Of a DNA stretch of 64,000 nt, positions 38,887-52,019 are shown in pieces. The DNA comes from Apostichopus japonicus. Its lineage: Eukaryota; Echinodermata; Holothuroidea; Aspidochirotida; Stichopodidae. Made by a program: the position numbers and the translations under genes. The notes beneath the pieces were generated by a model, which did not search any database, was not told the origin of the DNA, and saw only the letters and a list, made by a program, of their open reading frames with translations. The first letter of the stretch is position 1. Each line of letters begins with the position of its first letter. The stretch covers positions 26,520,376 through 26,584,375 of the forward strand of contig NC_092567.1 of assembly GCF_037975245.1 (NCBI RefSeq), read 5' to 3'.

Positions 38887-39019
38887 ACAGGAGTACCAAC
38901 ATTCTTATTCGTTGAGGGGCGTGGATTGAGACAAGAGTACAAACATTCTTAATGGTTGAGGGACGTGGATTGAGACAGGGGTATAAACACTCTTATTCGT
39001 CGAGGGGCGTGGATTGAAG
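38887..39019. repeat. 44-bp tandem repeat, three copies
   Basis: Units carry ACATTCTTATTCGTTGAGGG and GCGTGGATTGAGACA, with a few substitutions each. Confidence 0.93.
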
Positions 39020-42000
39020 CCTGGTCTTGCTTAAACGTTTGAAAACATTATGAGACAAGTACTAACGTAAGATAATGCTGGCTGATTGAAACCATCGGCA
39101 TTCAATAAGTGGCGAACTTGAAAGCTCTTCATTGCTTGCATATTGCTCCCGCAGAGATAGCACACTCTTAAGTTATACTTTAAAAGTAGTACATTAATTG
39201 CCTTTGTTAGAACAATAGAAATTATGAATTCGTTAACGTTCAAAATATCTCACACAAATCAGAAGCACCAAACCTCATAGAAGCATTTCAGCTGCACTAA
39301 GTTTGTGCGAACATGCATGTCAAATGCATTTCGTGTAATTACTTTTGATTGTCGGAGAAAATCTTGTCAGAGTTAATAACAATCCAGTTTTTTCTTCTTT
39401 CTCTGAATAGAAATTTTGCTGAACAATCGTAGAAGTGGTTGGGTTCAATGGTGATATACAGGCGTTGTGAGTCGGAGTGTGGTTGAGCCGGGGGGGGGGG
39501 TGGGTGGGTAGGGAGAGGAGTTAAGGATGAGAGGGTAGTGTAGAAGGGATGAAATAATCCTTCCTCCTACAACAAAGTTAGTCATTTCTTCACAAAACAT
39601 TACTATAGAACATTGTTTGTAACGAAAACATAATTCGTGAAAAATCTTTTCATTTGAAAAGGTGTGGTTACTAGTTCCTGGAGTGACAAATAAGTTAATC
39701 ACCTCATGAAACAAAAACCTGTCATTGAGAGACATACAAATTCGGGTCAGTCTAGGTATACGGTATTTGCTTGCTACAGGCATAGCCTATTAGCATATAA
39801 GCAGTACCTTATATATCTAATTGCATTTGCGTTACAAACATAATAGAGGCAGGATTCGTTTCGTTGGTTAAAAAAAAATTACCCACACGGTTATCTCGTC
39901 AGAGTTGATTGTTTTAAATAATCTTTGCTATAAAAAATGTTTCGTGATATCAAACGTAGTACCTAACGTTACGACGTATATTTCGCGCAATTGGTACTAT
40001 TGTTACGAACAATGCCTAATGACATTTTGGTAGTCGTGTGTGTGCCTTATAACGCAATGCAATCGCAAAATAGTAGCAACGTTCATCGGGCATTTTAGGT
40101 ACCAAGATGGGAAAACATAATTGCCAGAAAGCTCCGTAAGGTTGTACCGTACATGTAATTATTAGTAAAATTGCATAGCATAGCCTACTTATAAAAGCAC
40201 AGTCACCATTGTGTAAGATATAAAACCTTTCCTATAAATACACGTGGTTTGCAATCGTGTCTTTTATATTAATATAAAGAGAGTATAAACACATAAAACG
40301 ATTTTGTTTTCCTTTCTTTGTTTTTCTTCAGTTGTTTTAACAATTAAAGCGATATCCTTTCTCTATATTCCTGTTTATTTGTTTGTTATTGGAATATACC
40401 AAATTATCGTTATATATGTCATTCTTTATATCTCAATCATGATATTTCTTATTATTATTCGTTTGTGATAGTATGATTAACCTCCGAAGACATATATGAT
40501 ACTATATGAAGCCACTTTGAATTCCTTACATCTGATCTAACGTTAATAATAATTGCTGAGTGGACATTTCTAAACTTAGGCCATCTTTACCATCTTTGCC
40601 GTGTATGATGGCAATGTTTGTGACGTCAATCATTCAAAACTCATACCTCAAGGGCAAAAAGGAGGGATTCCGGCCCATTGTGTTAAGGTTGATTAAAAAA
40701 GGATTTGATTAAGTAGCACGCGGTAAGACACTCATATGACATTAATTTAACGTGACTTTATTTTAATCCTCCCCAGCTAGGTTAGCCTATATAGTTGCAC
40801 AGCCAACAGATTCAGTTCGAGCTTAATCAAGTCATAAATTCAGCTCATTGGGTCACTTTTAGTTGATTAAACACTGGTCTTATCATAGCTGACCAAAGAA
40901 ATCGTCACTAGGGTTTTTAATTAAAAGCTATTGACATTTAACAATGCCTTTATTAGTTATACAAAGTATTAAACGAATTTCCTGTAAATATACATTTTTT
41001 TGTGACTGCAAGAACCTTTTTGATTGCAAACCAGTTTGTCTATTCTACTTTTGATTTCTCGATTGCTTCAAAGCTCGCCAAGAGCAAAGAAATTAGGCCA
41101 GAACTAACAACGCGAAGGCGTACCGTTTAAGGAGAAACAGTTTCACTGCCAATTGGAAGCATTTAGTTAAAATAAATTCCCCCGGTCGTGGACAAATCCA
41201 TTACTGGCCTGTAGAGCTGAGATTCCGTATTGATTTTTCAGCTAAAGTGGCTTTTATTGAAGAAAATCAAACCCATTCGATGACAAATGTCATGCGGGTG
41301 AATCTTGCAGTAAAGCCTTTTGTTGATGATGAATGTAGTGCAAGGACGTGGCAAGACAAACTATTTAAAATAAAATGGAAGAAAAAAACGTTTTTTTTTA
41401 TAATGTACTGAAGAATATATATATGTGGGTGGTTTTTAAAAATAATTTTTCTGTTTAGTTTGATTCTAGAAATATGAGACCTATTTAATAACAAAATTGT
41501 CAACACTGGATTCAACGTGGATGCGTTGTTAATGCTGAAACACAGTGTTATATTAAACGGGAGAGTATGTTACGTCACAGAACATCGCGGGCCAACATAG
41601 TGCAGTGTTTAGCAGGCTGCATTCTACGTTGTTATAGCCAGGAAAACTATACTTTCTAGTTGACTGACACATTAATTTTGATCTTATGCTGATAATAACT
41701 ATAAACCGCCTCACAAAAGTATAGTTAGTGAAGATAAGGGTTTTAAACTCTTCTGTTTAATTACAGAATGACGTCATAATATTCAATAGATGCCTGTAGA
41801 AACTAAGTTAGATATGGGCAGTACTTTCAAAACATGGTTGTTTACTTTGCAAAAGGCTCCGAAATCTTTATGAAAGTAATTAAACTAATTGTCTGAGGTA
41901 TGATGGTGTCAGTAGGAACATTTTAGCAAGGTTGTCTATTCTGTTTTCTGATCTATTAAATGAATGCAATTTGCCTGGGCCATTCCATTATCAAGAGAGG

Positions 42001-44370
42001 GATTCTAAAATTACATTCCAGTTACTTTAAAGGGATATATTGCGTCATGCGCCCAAGTCTTACCAAAGATATTAATAGAAACTTTATTTGTTGTCAAACT
42101 TTAATATCACATGAAATAAATGACACGCAACAGTGGAATAATGTCAACCACATCAAAATTGGTTGGACTACGAGGTCCTTGCAGTTCCATCTTGAAGCAA
42201 GGACAAAGTTTACAAACTGATGGCTAAACGAGAACAATTGGATAACTGTGTTTGGATAAATGTGTTAATAAAAATGTCGAATAAGATTTTTCACCTATTT
42301 CTACGGAATATAACCAATATATTTTCATGATATGTCTTCTAATATTCCATTGTCCTCATTTGTCACTTTATATATTTGCCAAAGTTGGTCAAGAAATGTG
42401 TAATATTGCTGTTGCTATTGTGTTGTTACATGCAATTGCTTACTACGCAGGTTACAGGGCCGTAGCCTGGGTAGAATCCTACGGGCAGTTGAGGAACATC
42501 GAAACTCATTATGTATCGTCTAAATGTTACATAGTGATGTTTTGATGTGGATTATACCAGGGCCGTTTCTACGAACGAAAAGTGTTGCTTCCAAACAAGT
42601 AAAATGCAGAATTTTTTTGACCAATTTATCAATTTTTATCACCCATTATCTTCAGTTTAAAACTAAAGAAAAAGGCCAATGTTTACATGGATGTAATTTG
42701 TAAATCCTAATTTGTTTGCTTGCTTTTCCATCGTGTCATTTTTGTCTTTGTTAAGAGCCACAGATCAATCCGAAATTATGACGCACATACACAAACACAC
42801 ATACGCACATATATCATACGAACAAACTCCTAACTGTAATCATGAAAGGTAAGAGTCAATGTAATGCAAAGAAAGAAAAAAAAAGATCATTTTGTTGAAG
42901 CATTGTTGACGATACCCAACATCGCCCGGGGCAGTAATCACAAAGGTGCATTGTAGAACTTGAAACGATCAGTGAAATTTACAGATAACAATCTTTTAAA
43001 ATAGCGGATATGTGATAAGTATGCACCTACTTTACCACAGGGTATTGGATCGTACAAAATCAATATTACCTTGAAGTCTTATTATTTGGAAACTTTATAA
43101 TGTATAAATGTGGGTAAGCTTTTAAGTTCGGGAGGAATTTTAGGATATTGTGTCATTGGTCCTTGTAAATGAGAATATCTTTAAAAGTACGTCATGGCAT
43201 GAAACTTAGAAATAACCTCTCTAAGTACTTTCGAATTTTCAAAGAAGATTCATATATTAAGCGTAAGCTTGTCTCTCATTTCTCCGTCAGAAACCGAGTT
43301 GATGTTATCGGTTGCATTTTTTTATTTCATTTACGTTATTTTTTCTAAATTCAATACCAAGGACACATGCGGTAAAGTGATACATTGTTTTAAAGGAGTT
43401 GGATCCTGTCTCTAGCAGCGTACATCTTCATTTACTATGAAGAGAGTTATACAAACCTCGTCGTTCTTTGTTATGACGTCACACAGGGTATCATCCTTTA
43501 ATCGAGGCTGACGTCAAAGATTTCATTCTACATATTTCTTTATACAAGATTATTTTGACGAATATCGATTTATTCAGAATTTAGTTATATTGGGAAGTAC
43601 TTTACAATTAAAAACCAAACGTGTATGATTTCAGTTTTGTCTAATAAAAACGTTATAATATTTCGGATGTGTATTTTATGATGTTATATTTAGACATCAT
43701 CTTTCGATATTTTGCGTCTCATAAATTTAATATTTGTGTGTGTGTTTCATTTGCAAATTCTATCTTCAATTTCAAATTCTTGTTGGTATTTTTGATAGTC
43801 CACCTAGAACAGATTATGTTCACAGGTATACATAGTGTTCCCTTATACCTGGCAAAATTGGCATCGAAATGTTGTATAACGGGCCTTTCCATATAGTTCG
43901 CAGTATATGCCATGTCTAGGGATGTACCTGGCTTTCTTATACTTTGCAATGTGTCATGACAAGATTTAAAAAATTCAACATGAAAATGTTAGTAAATTGT
44001 TTGAAAGAAATGATTGCACAATTGTTTAGATTTATACTTATCGATAACCAAGGAATACTGGATGACTCTCTTAATATATACTAAATTGTGACGTCATAAA
44101 TACGTCATTTCTCATCAATTATTCCTCTGTCTCAGATAATTTGAGAACAAAAATATTTGCAGCTCTAATAATAGCTTATGTATGTATAACGAAGTTAATG
44201 TGTTACATCCTTGGGCAGTAATCTGCTAATAAAAGAGGAGTTTTGTATTCTAGAATATTATTTGAGTACACAAAGTAATCCAATAACTGGCAAAATGACT
44301 TGTTATAGATATGTATTGAAGATGCCATGGAATAGGTTCCCAATGAATGAAATGTTCATCCTGAAAGTTA
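39020..44370. other. Gene-poor stretch
   Basis: No confident exon. TGACGTCA palindromes are at 40621, 41769, 43474, 43509 and 44089. Open - strand segments at 41267-41515 and 43719-43949 have partly protein-like translations but weak splice signals. A fragment near 42450-42490 resembles a transposon end. Confidence 0.4.
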
Positions 44371-44377
44371 ACAATAC

Positions 44378-44457
<80 letters not shown>
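44378..44457. repeat. (TA)n microsatellite, about 40 units
   Basis: Uninterrupted alternating T and A. The Tyr/Ile frame on the - strand is an artefact. Confidence 0.97.
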
Positions 44458-44460
<3 letters not shown>

Positions 44461-45319
44461 AATAGTTCTTTCTTTATGTACCAAATGATTTTTGACACTG
44501 AAATATCAGGCAATCGTAACTAGGAAATAATGTTCAAAGAGGGAGGGAGCCGAGCAGAGAGGAGGGGGTGGGGGTAAATAATGGTTATCTCATGGGTGCA
44601 TTTTACGTTGAGTTGCGCCTTTTTCCTTATCCTTTCCTAAGCCATTAAATATTCAAATACAATTATTGGACACCATTCAGTTCTCACTACGAGATCTCAC
44701 AGTTATGGTTGAAATAATTTAAATGATTTCCTATCAGCGATTTGTTCAATGTTAAAAATAAAAGAAAACGGAAAAGTTAATGTTCCACACATTTAAATTT
44801 ACAGTTTTTTTTTTCATTAACATCTGTTGCAGTCCTGTAGGAATTTGCATGTTGGCGGCTTAATGCAGTCGATAACCTATTTAACTAAATCTCATCCCTT
44901 AACGTGTTTATAAATACTTAAGGTTTAGTCATAAAGAAATGATTGAATAAGTCCTAAAGAACTCGTAAATTTGCAATGACTTACCTAAAATAATCTGCCA
45001 AATTTGCCAATTTGCCAAATAACTGTCCCGTAAAGATTTAACAATATTATTTGAATAAACTACATGCTTTCTCTGTTATTTACAGAAACAGAATTAAAAA
45101 CCATGGCCATTTTTTCTTAAATTAAAAGAATGAAGGTGATTATCCGATATTAAAAATATTGACTGAGAATTCGAAAATTTAACTATTATTGACTGTTCAC
45201 GTTTCATATGTATATTAAACGCGCTCTCTGTCACCCAAATCATACCACAAGAAATATGGAAAACAAAAGAAGAGGATAACATCAAAGTGAAAGATTATTC
45301 ACAAGTTTTTTAAACTTAC

Positions 45320-45402
45320 CGACGGAAAGTTGAACGGACGTGGTCCATAGCACGAACTCCTTTATCTGCCACAAAAGATTTAACTGAACCTAAAGATTCC
45401 AT
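45320..45402 (-). CDS. Candidate first coding exon, function unknown
   Basis: On the - strand an ATG in favourable context (CCCAAAATGG) starts 27 codons followed by two bases of a split codon and a perfect donor CG|GTAAGT. The peptide begins MESLGSVKSFVADKGVRAM and ends in an Arg-rich stretch. It is hydrophilic, without a signal peptide or membrane segment, and has balanced codon use unlike the chance frames around it. An internal acceptor-like TTTTGTGGCAG would allow a shorter alternative exon. I do not recognise the family and could not find the next exon, which must begin with one base of a codon. The gene would run toward lower coordinates, possibly tens of kilobases. Confidence 0.42.
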
Positions 45403-48400
45403 TTTGGGAAATAACTTTCAGAATAACTTCTCTTTCGTTAAGTTTGACCTCCAGAGAACTCGTACCTAAATGCGAATATAGCTAGAACGCTAAATGGTTT
45501 TAAAGACATTCACCTTATTCAGTGACTCATTAACTTTCTCTGCAGTAATTAATATTCTGGTGATGAGTAACGTCAATGTTACAAAGAAATCACAACGCAC
45601 TACTACTCAAATTTCTGTCAGCACTTAATACATTTATACAAAAACTTTCAGAAAGAAATCTCTATTCCTTGTTTATTCCCTTCTTGGTAGAATTTATCCA
45701 AAAGAAGATAATTTTTTGTTTTCTTGATGGATTTGTCAGTTGTTTGATAACGAGTTATCCTATCGTATAATGTTATATACCAAAGAAGTAAGCTAAATCT
45801 AAGATATGACGTAAGGGATCTTTTGTGCCGGAATAATTGTTCTTTTGGAGTTTTGAAGCCTTTATGAGGTATTGTGTATTCCACCAGACAACCAAAAGCT
45901 ATTATCTCCGTAGCCTGAAAGTAGTATATACCTCCGCCTTTACAGTTCAATCACGATGCTAACGGAAACAGAATCGGTTAGCCTGTGAGACAAGTCATCC
46001 ATTTACGCTCAAACACACACAGCGACATACAGAGGAAGAGAGCGCGTACACTAAATATCCGCACGGCGATATCGAACGGGTACGGATGCCTTAAGGTTAC
46101 ATATGCATTTCATAAATTGTACGAGGTTTTTAAAACTAGTTTGTTTTAAGTAAGTTTGAATTTTGAATTTTTATGTTTGTTAAACGCTTAACCACAGGAG
46201 GAAGCCACCTTGGAAAATTTAACTACCATTATTATTATTATTAAAAGCATTGGTGACTATGAAAAGGAGAACATATTCTAAAAATCCGTGTTAATGGCAA
46301 CCACTCAGTTCCTTAGAACGGATTCCGAAATGTTGATAGTTGACATTATCCAACTATGCACAACACTTGAACTTCAAACAAACATGCGTGACGTCATACT
46401 TGCTAACATCAAAATGGACTGCTCTTTAAACCTTACTGTTTTGGTTGTTTTGACCTACAATAGTGTATTGTGACCCCGCGGACTTACTTAATACGGATGC
46501 ACATTTTGAAGGGACAATAATAATAATAATAAAAAAAACATGAAAACAAAAGATTTATCGATTCAAACCTTATCAAGTCAACAATATTTGTCTCGTAAAT
46601 GAAATTCAGGAATTGCACTCAATGTCTCTGAGGATGGTTTAAAACAATTGACAACATCAAATTGTAAAATATCCGACTGTTTGATTTTCATCTAAATTAC
46701 CATAAAAGTATAAATGTTTATTTTTCAATAGCCTATTCAATTTTTAAAATTAAAAGGAATATTCTAGTGTAAGTTGGAAGTACATCTGATAGCAATAATT
46801 TTCAAATTGAGTTCGATTTTCAGCTCATGTTTCATATATGAAACATAGATTCATGAAGATAAAGTTGACAAAATAAAAGTAAGAAATGAAACCTTATAAG
46901 ATGACCCCTTTAAAATCCCATGCTTCTTTTCTAGTTCAGTCAATGGTTCGATTTGAAGGAATTTCTTGCATTGCTTCCTTTTAGTAAAAATGTTCTGAGA
47001 TACCCTTTTCTTGTGGTTCATTTCAACATGATGGTAGAAACGGGAATAGATAATGTTACATTAAACCACTGCCCCACTTTCCAACGTAGTCACACACACA
47101 CACACAAAAATCGATCACTAATGGCCCATTTTTGAATGAAAGAGAATTTCTTTTGACTAAAGTGACGGCATTCCTCGGTTCTCCTGCACAGTATGTGAAA
47201 TGACTTTGATTTGCTGTGAATATCAAAGTAACTGTTGTATCGATTTTAAACTTGAATTAGTCAATTCTAGTGATTTCTTTGACAAAACATTGAGCAGTCA
47301 GTGGAGCCAAATTCTGTCCGTTTATAAAATCGGTCGATAAGTTTCCCTCTCAAGTTCAAGTTAAATTGGTATTATAGCAGGTCTTGTAAACACTTATATA
47401 GAGATAATTTGAAATTCAAAATAGCTTTTACAAGTAGACTGAGTAAAGCGTATTTAACATATATAGAGAAAGAATATGTCAGTACAAAGCATGAAATCTA
47501 ATCAGCAACACGCAATAACGTGTCATACAAATTACCTGTTTAATATGCTCGCTTACCTGTTTCACATTCTATATCTAAACAATATATTGTGTGGATTCGC
47601 GGTTTTGGGGATTCTTCTTCCTCTTGGTCGATGCCTTTAATTGGCCGTATTCATTCCATAGCGTCACTGCTTTCTTAAGAAACAATCATCTAATATTTTA
47701 AAAGAATTTCTTTTGTACATCAGCAATATTTAGCGGGAAGATATGACCTCGCCATAACCCCCCCCAAAAAAACACCATCCCCACCCCCAACCCCCCCCCC
47801 AAGGAGAAAAAAAATATAGTGGGAGACAATTATTTCTTTTGCTTCTGTTAATTACGAAGTTTACTGACAATATGATACTTTCTCTACAAATATTTCACGG
47901 AATAAATCGCGAAGGAGCCCTAAATTTCTCATTGATAAAACTGCACATATCACCTGATTACAAAACATCTCTCCGGCAGGACTTCCCCTTAAATGGTTTC
48001 ATACTACAAGGTATATGCATGCCCACTCTGATTTACATGTACCAATCTGGGCGAAAGTTCTTATTGTGATTTGGCGAGAAGATGAGTATGGACATTGCGT
48101 TTACTACAAAGCACCTTGTAACTTGAGTAACCCATATCTCCCGATGAGAAGTGGAAATTTGTAAGAACAGGCGAGCACATCGGATGGATCTTGCGAGCCA
48201 CAGTTTAAATTTTGTACCCAATAAGTGATTCAGGTTACATAATTGCGTATTAAACATCAGTTATAGTAAAACATCCCATGAAGAAAGTTTGCCCTAAGCA
48301 TGTATTCAAACCTACACGATTATATATTTCATGACATTAAGGGCGACTGAAAAGTGCTTTGAGATTCTCTCGGGTTACATTTAGCCTACTAGTGCAGTGT

Positions 48401-49945
48401 TAGATAAGTTTATAAAAGAAATGTTATTATCTGTTTCTGGTAGAACTATGTCACATACCTATCAATAAGTCAACAAAAATATATTGAAGTAGTATAAAAG
48501 TGGCAAAATTGTACATTAGGCAATACCAAGAGAAAACACATACATACGATAGACGATTGTTTACTCGGTCAAATGCAGTCTCGGTGAGTCAACGTATTGG
48601 GGTATAGCTTTGGAAAAAATGGCCGAATTTGAATTTGACGAACGAAAATTCAAACACCTGGGTGTAAAGCTTAGTAAAACCTAGGCTTAAATCTTTAATG
48701 AACAAATTATTGAAAAGTGTAACCAGCCGTTATCTCATCTCATACAACAAAAATAATTCAACAGAGCGCCCTCTTTTTAACCAAGTTTTTCGTTTAAATT
48801 TATTTCAGGATGAAGTTGCACGTTTATTCCGTCAAAGTATATATGAGTCCATAATTCGGAAAATATTCGCTCAAGATTTTTAAAATGTATCTCTTTCTAA
48901 TCAATTAATTGAGTTTTTCACATCTTTAAATTTCGCTAACATCTCAAAAACTGGTTGTTGGTTTGGTATGAAATACCTCTCAAAACATGTGAAAGTTATT
49001 CAGTATCTGTCTAAATACGTAAATGCCATTTATACTTTTCTCTTATTCGCGAATTATTAATTGATTGGGACAAATATGTATTATATGAATAAGTTGTTGA
49101 CTTTGATATACGAAGATTTTTTTCCAATATTACTAGACATAATGATGAAAATGATACCGCATTAATGATTTACTAGGCTCACGTAGACAATTGTCACATT
49201 AGCAGGAGAAGGTGCTGTGAATCAAGTGAAGAAGTTTCTGCAGCCAAGACTTCAACTAAAACTGTTCGGTGAATTAACTTCGAAACAACTCATTTGCATA
49301 TTACAATTAGCTATTGTTTGATCATGTAAAACTGACTTTAAATCACCGTATTGAGTTGATATTTCTATATTTTTCGAAACTATTCCATAAATCTCATCGC
49401 ATAAGGTTGGAGTATACATCACATGCTATAGTAAGATAAGGTATTTATTCAATCATTAACTCCAAGAGGCGTTTTTACCTAAGAAGTTGTAAAGTATTGT
49501 CGAAACCCATGAAGTTCTTTTCAACTGTTTTGACTTATGCAAGTTCATGTTATAACAATATTGCTGTTGTGTTACAAGTTAAGACATTTATATATTCTAC
49601 ATGAAAACTATATATTACGATAAGAGGCAGTTGCCGGGGTCATAAGAAGTGTACTAGGGTGGGCCATATACGGTGGTCCTATATAAAGCGAGGTGGATGT
49701 AATTTTATTGGTTTTCTGTTAATGTGTACAAGAAACGACCAGAATGAATTGATCACTATTGCATTAACCCAAGCTCTTCTGGTCTAATTGGCAGCTAAAA
49801 ACATAGTATTTGAATACACAAATGACTGTAAATATTTTCAATAAATAAATTCAACACAATGACAGTTGTAAGCAAATGGGAAGTAACATGGAATCGCACA
49901 CTTACCTTACAAGAAGAACTGAATATGCGCTGAATGTGTTAATAC
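45403..49945. other. Gene-poor stretch with probable upstream region of the - strand exon
   Basis: The first few hundred bases should hold the 5' leader of the 45320 exon, though no clear TATA box was picked out. A TGACGTCA lies at 46389, a (CA)n run at 47090-47105 and C-rich tracts at 47757-47800. The 100-codon - strand frame at 45648-45950 has no supporting signals. Confidence 0.4.
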
Positions 49946-50066
49946 CTTCCTTTTGTTACATATCCAACATTCAAGTGAAAAGTGTTGATTGAAAGATATT
50001 TTCACGTCAATGGCGCAGTATGAGTTCTGGAGTAATCGTAGCCAAAAAACCTCTGGTCGAACACGT
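49946..50066 (-). CDS. Weak candidate exon, function unknown
   Basis: The - strand acceptor TTATATTGCTCAG precedes an open stretch of 40 codons (RVRPEVFWLRLLQNSYCAID near its start, with a CWIC pair later) and a possible donor AAG|GTATTA. A better donor AAG|GTAAGT lies 40 bp further (exon 49906-50066), but the frame stops just before it. No homologue is recognised. Confidence 0.2.
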
Positions 50067-50279
50067 CTGAGCAATATAACATATATGACAAGAAATACAT
50101 CTTGTACGTAAACATTGAACAACTTTTGTTATACTTTCTAAGAAATTTCACTTTAAGACTTTAAGACTAACACTTTAAGACTTTAATCGCATGATCACGT
50201 GGGTTATTGTTTGGTTTCTGCAGTTTGAAGTCAAGGTGGAATAAAGGTGGATTAAAATACCATTCAGATTATCCAACGT

Positions 50280-50287
50280 GTTTCAAC
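50280..50287. repeat. hAT target-site duplication, left
   Basis: GTTTCAAC, identical to 52020-52027. Confidence 0.93.
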
Positions 50288-50413
50288 CAGTGGCGTCACC
50301 AGACTTTTCAGTCTGGGGGGCACAGGGGGGGCACCAGCATTTGATGGGGGGCACTTAGGTGGATACGGATCGCCGTCCTGGGGGAGGGATCTAAGGGGAA
50401 GGGGTGCTCCCTC

Positions 50414-51088
50414 CAGGCGCGGCGGAACGGGAAAATTATTGGGGGGGGGGGGCTAATGTGTAGAGACTATCTAAGCGGAGCGCCACCGGGTGGCGCGGAG
50501 CGTACAAGAAAATTTGGGGTTTTTCAAACCCCCAGATGGCCGGAAACGGCACTTCCCGAGTGTTTTATGCTGCGAATACCTAGCCCTAAAATATGGGTCT
50601 CAAGCCTGAAATTTCTCAGATTGCACGTAAAAGTCTGTAAAAACATTGTAATTTGTATATTCGATGGTGTTTTAAGAGAGTAGCTATTACTCGTAGTGTA
50701 CTCGCAAAGACGTTTTTGAGTGTAGTAAGGGGATGTTGAGAACTGGCTGAAATGAAGCAAGTCATTGGCCTAAGACGGAGTTGTGTTGCGCTTACCGGTA
50801 CTCACACTCACTGCTTCCACTTTTCACGGGGCGTGAAGACGCGGTTGGGGTGACAATGTGATCTATAGCCAGGGGACGGGCCGAGGGTCCCCCAGCATTT
50901 ACTAAAATTATTACACCTATATAGTAACGTGTGCATCGGACAGATCGACAAGTATGCATTGAAAAATGGGCAGATGCACGTTTCGGAGCCTTGGTAAATA
51001 TTGGGGGGGGGGTGGGGCTTATCATGCATTTGCCCCCTCAACTTTTTCATTGGGGGTGAGCCCCCCGCCCCCGATTCCGCCGCCACTG
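50414..51088. mobile_element. Nested hAT-like element
   Basis: The left end is CAGGCGCGGCGGAA and the right end, inverted, is CAGTGGCGGCGGAA. The flanking octamers are GCTCCCTC and CCCCCCTC (6 of 8 match), consistent with an older, decayed target duplication. It contains a GGAGCGCCACCGGGTGGCGC inverted motif near 50477 and no transposase frame. Confidence 0.65.
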
Positions 51089-51966
51089 CCCCCCTCCCTT
51101 TTGGAAAATTTTCGCATACGGAGGATGGGCTAGATGCAAAATGCTGCCACATTTGATGCTAAATTCGATCTGAAGATATCTCCAGAAATTGCTATTTTTG
51201 AGGTAATGATTTTAACAAGGCGCAGAATTTTGCAGAGGATATGAACCACATGCTGTCGATATTATGCCTAACCCTATATCAATAAAACCTACATTTGTTG
51301 AATTAATGTGTGCATGACCCCCGACTCCTTTCTTGTCCTTCTCGTTTTCGCCCATTATCTATTAAGATGTAACAGGTTCCAGCATCGTTATTGGCTCCTA
51401 TCAGGGATCTCACCATGCAATCCAAAGTTTGATCACACATCGAGTATGGCTCAGTATGCAGGTGTGAACATTCGCCATTTGTTCCTACAAGCATCTGACC
51501 TCAAATGACCTCTGCACCCCCTACACAACAGGGTTAATATATGGGTCCACAAATATAGGCAAGTATGGTGACTGCGGACCCTCACATTCTCACATTTCGT
51601 CAGCTCCTAACCTGTCAACCTCAGAGCAAGGCAACATATTGCAGTACCCTCCCTTCTCACAGTCATGTAGCTCGCGAAGCGGACGTGTATATCCGCTGGT
51701 ATTGCGTGAGCACTGACACATTCAATGTAAATATCGACACCTGTTTTGATGGCGCGGGTTACGACTTCGATACCCGACGTTCAAGGATAAACTTTTTCAT
51801 TTTTTCGCAGCTCATTTGATGAAAATACGAATTACTGTGCTTCTTTGTCCTTATGAAAAACTAACTCAGATGATGGGAGTTGAATATAACAAAATATATA
51901 TATATTTTTTTACCAACCCAAATCTCAGATGGGGGGGCACTCGGGGGGGGGGGGGCACTAGGTTTT

Positions 51967-51990
51967 CCAGGGGGGCACGTGCCCCCCTGG
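51967..51990. repeat. 24-bp perfect palindrome with central CACGTG
   Basis: CCAGGGGGGCAC followed directly by its exact inverse. It lies 29 bp inside the right end of the hAT element. Confidence 0.95.
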
Positions 51991-52019
51991 CCCCCCCCCC
52001 CCCCTTGGCGACGCCACTG

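Larger units (their letters stand above)
50288..52019. mobile_element. hAT-type DNA transposon, non-autonomous, 1.7 kb
   Basis: The ends are CAGTGGCGTCACCA on the left and, inverted, CAGTGGCGTCGCCA on the right. Both are flanked by an exact 8-bp duplication (GTTTCAAC), the hallmark of hAT-superfamily insertion. Subterminal structure includes a CCAGACT/AGTCTGG hairpin at the left and a 24-bp perfect palindrome at 51967-51990, with long G/C runs near the right end. Open frames inside are short (largest 114 codons) and none shows a transposase motif, so mobilisation would need enzyme supplied elsewhere. A second hAT-like element is nested at 50414-51088. A (TA)n remnant is at 51889-51903. Confidence 0.9.

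Noticed and set aside
39445-39783. 112-codon - strand frame with Pro-rich end
   Set aside because: The Pro-rich end is the complement of a G-run. Nothing else supports a gene.
41267-41515. - strand segment followed by AATAAA
   Set aside because: The acceptor CATCAACAAAAG is weak and the frame around the polyadenylation-like word does not end convincingly.
43719-43949. - strand segment with protein-like MAYTANYMERPVIQHF stretch and GTATAA donor
   Set aside because: The only available acceptor is purine-rich, and no phase-compatible partner was found.
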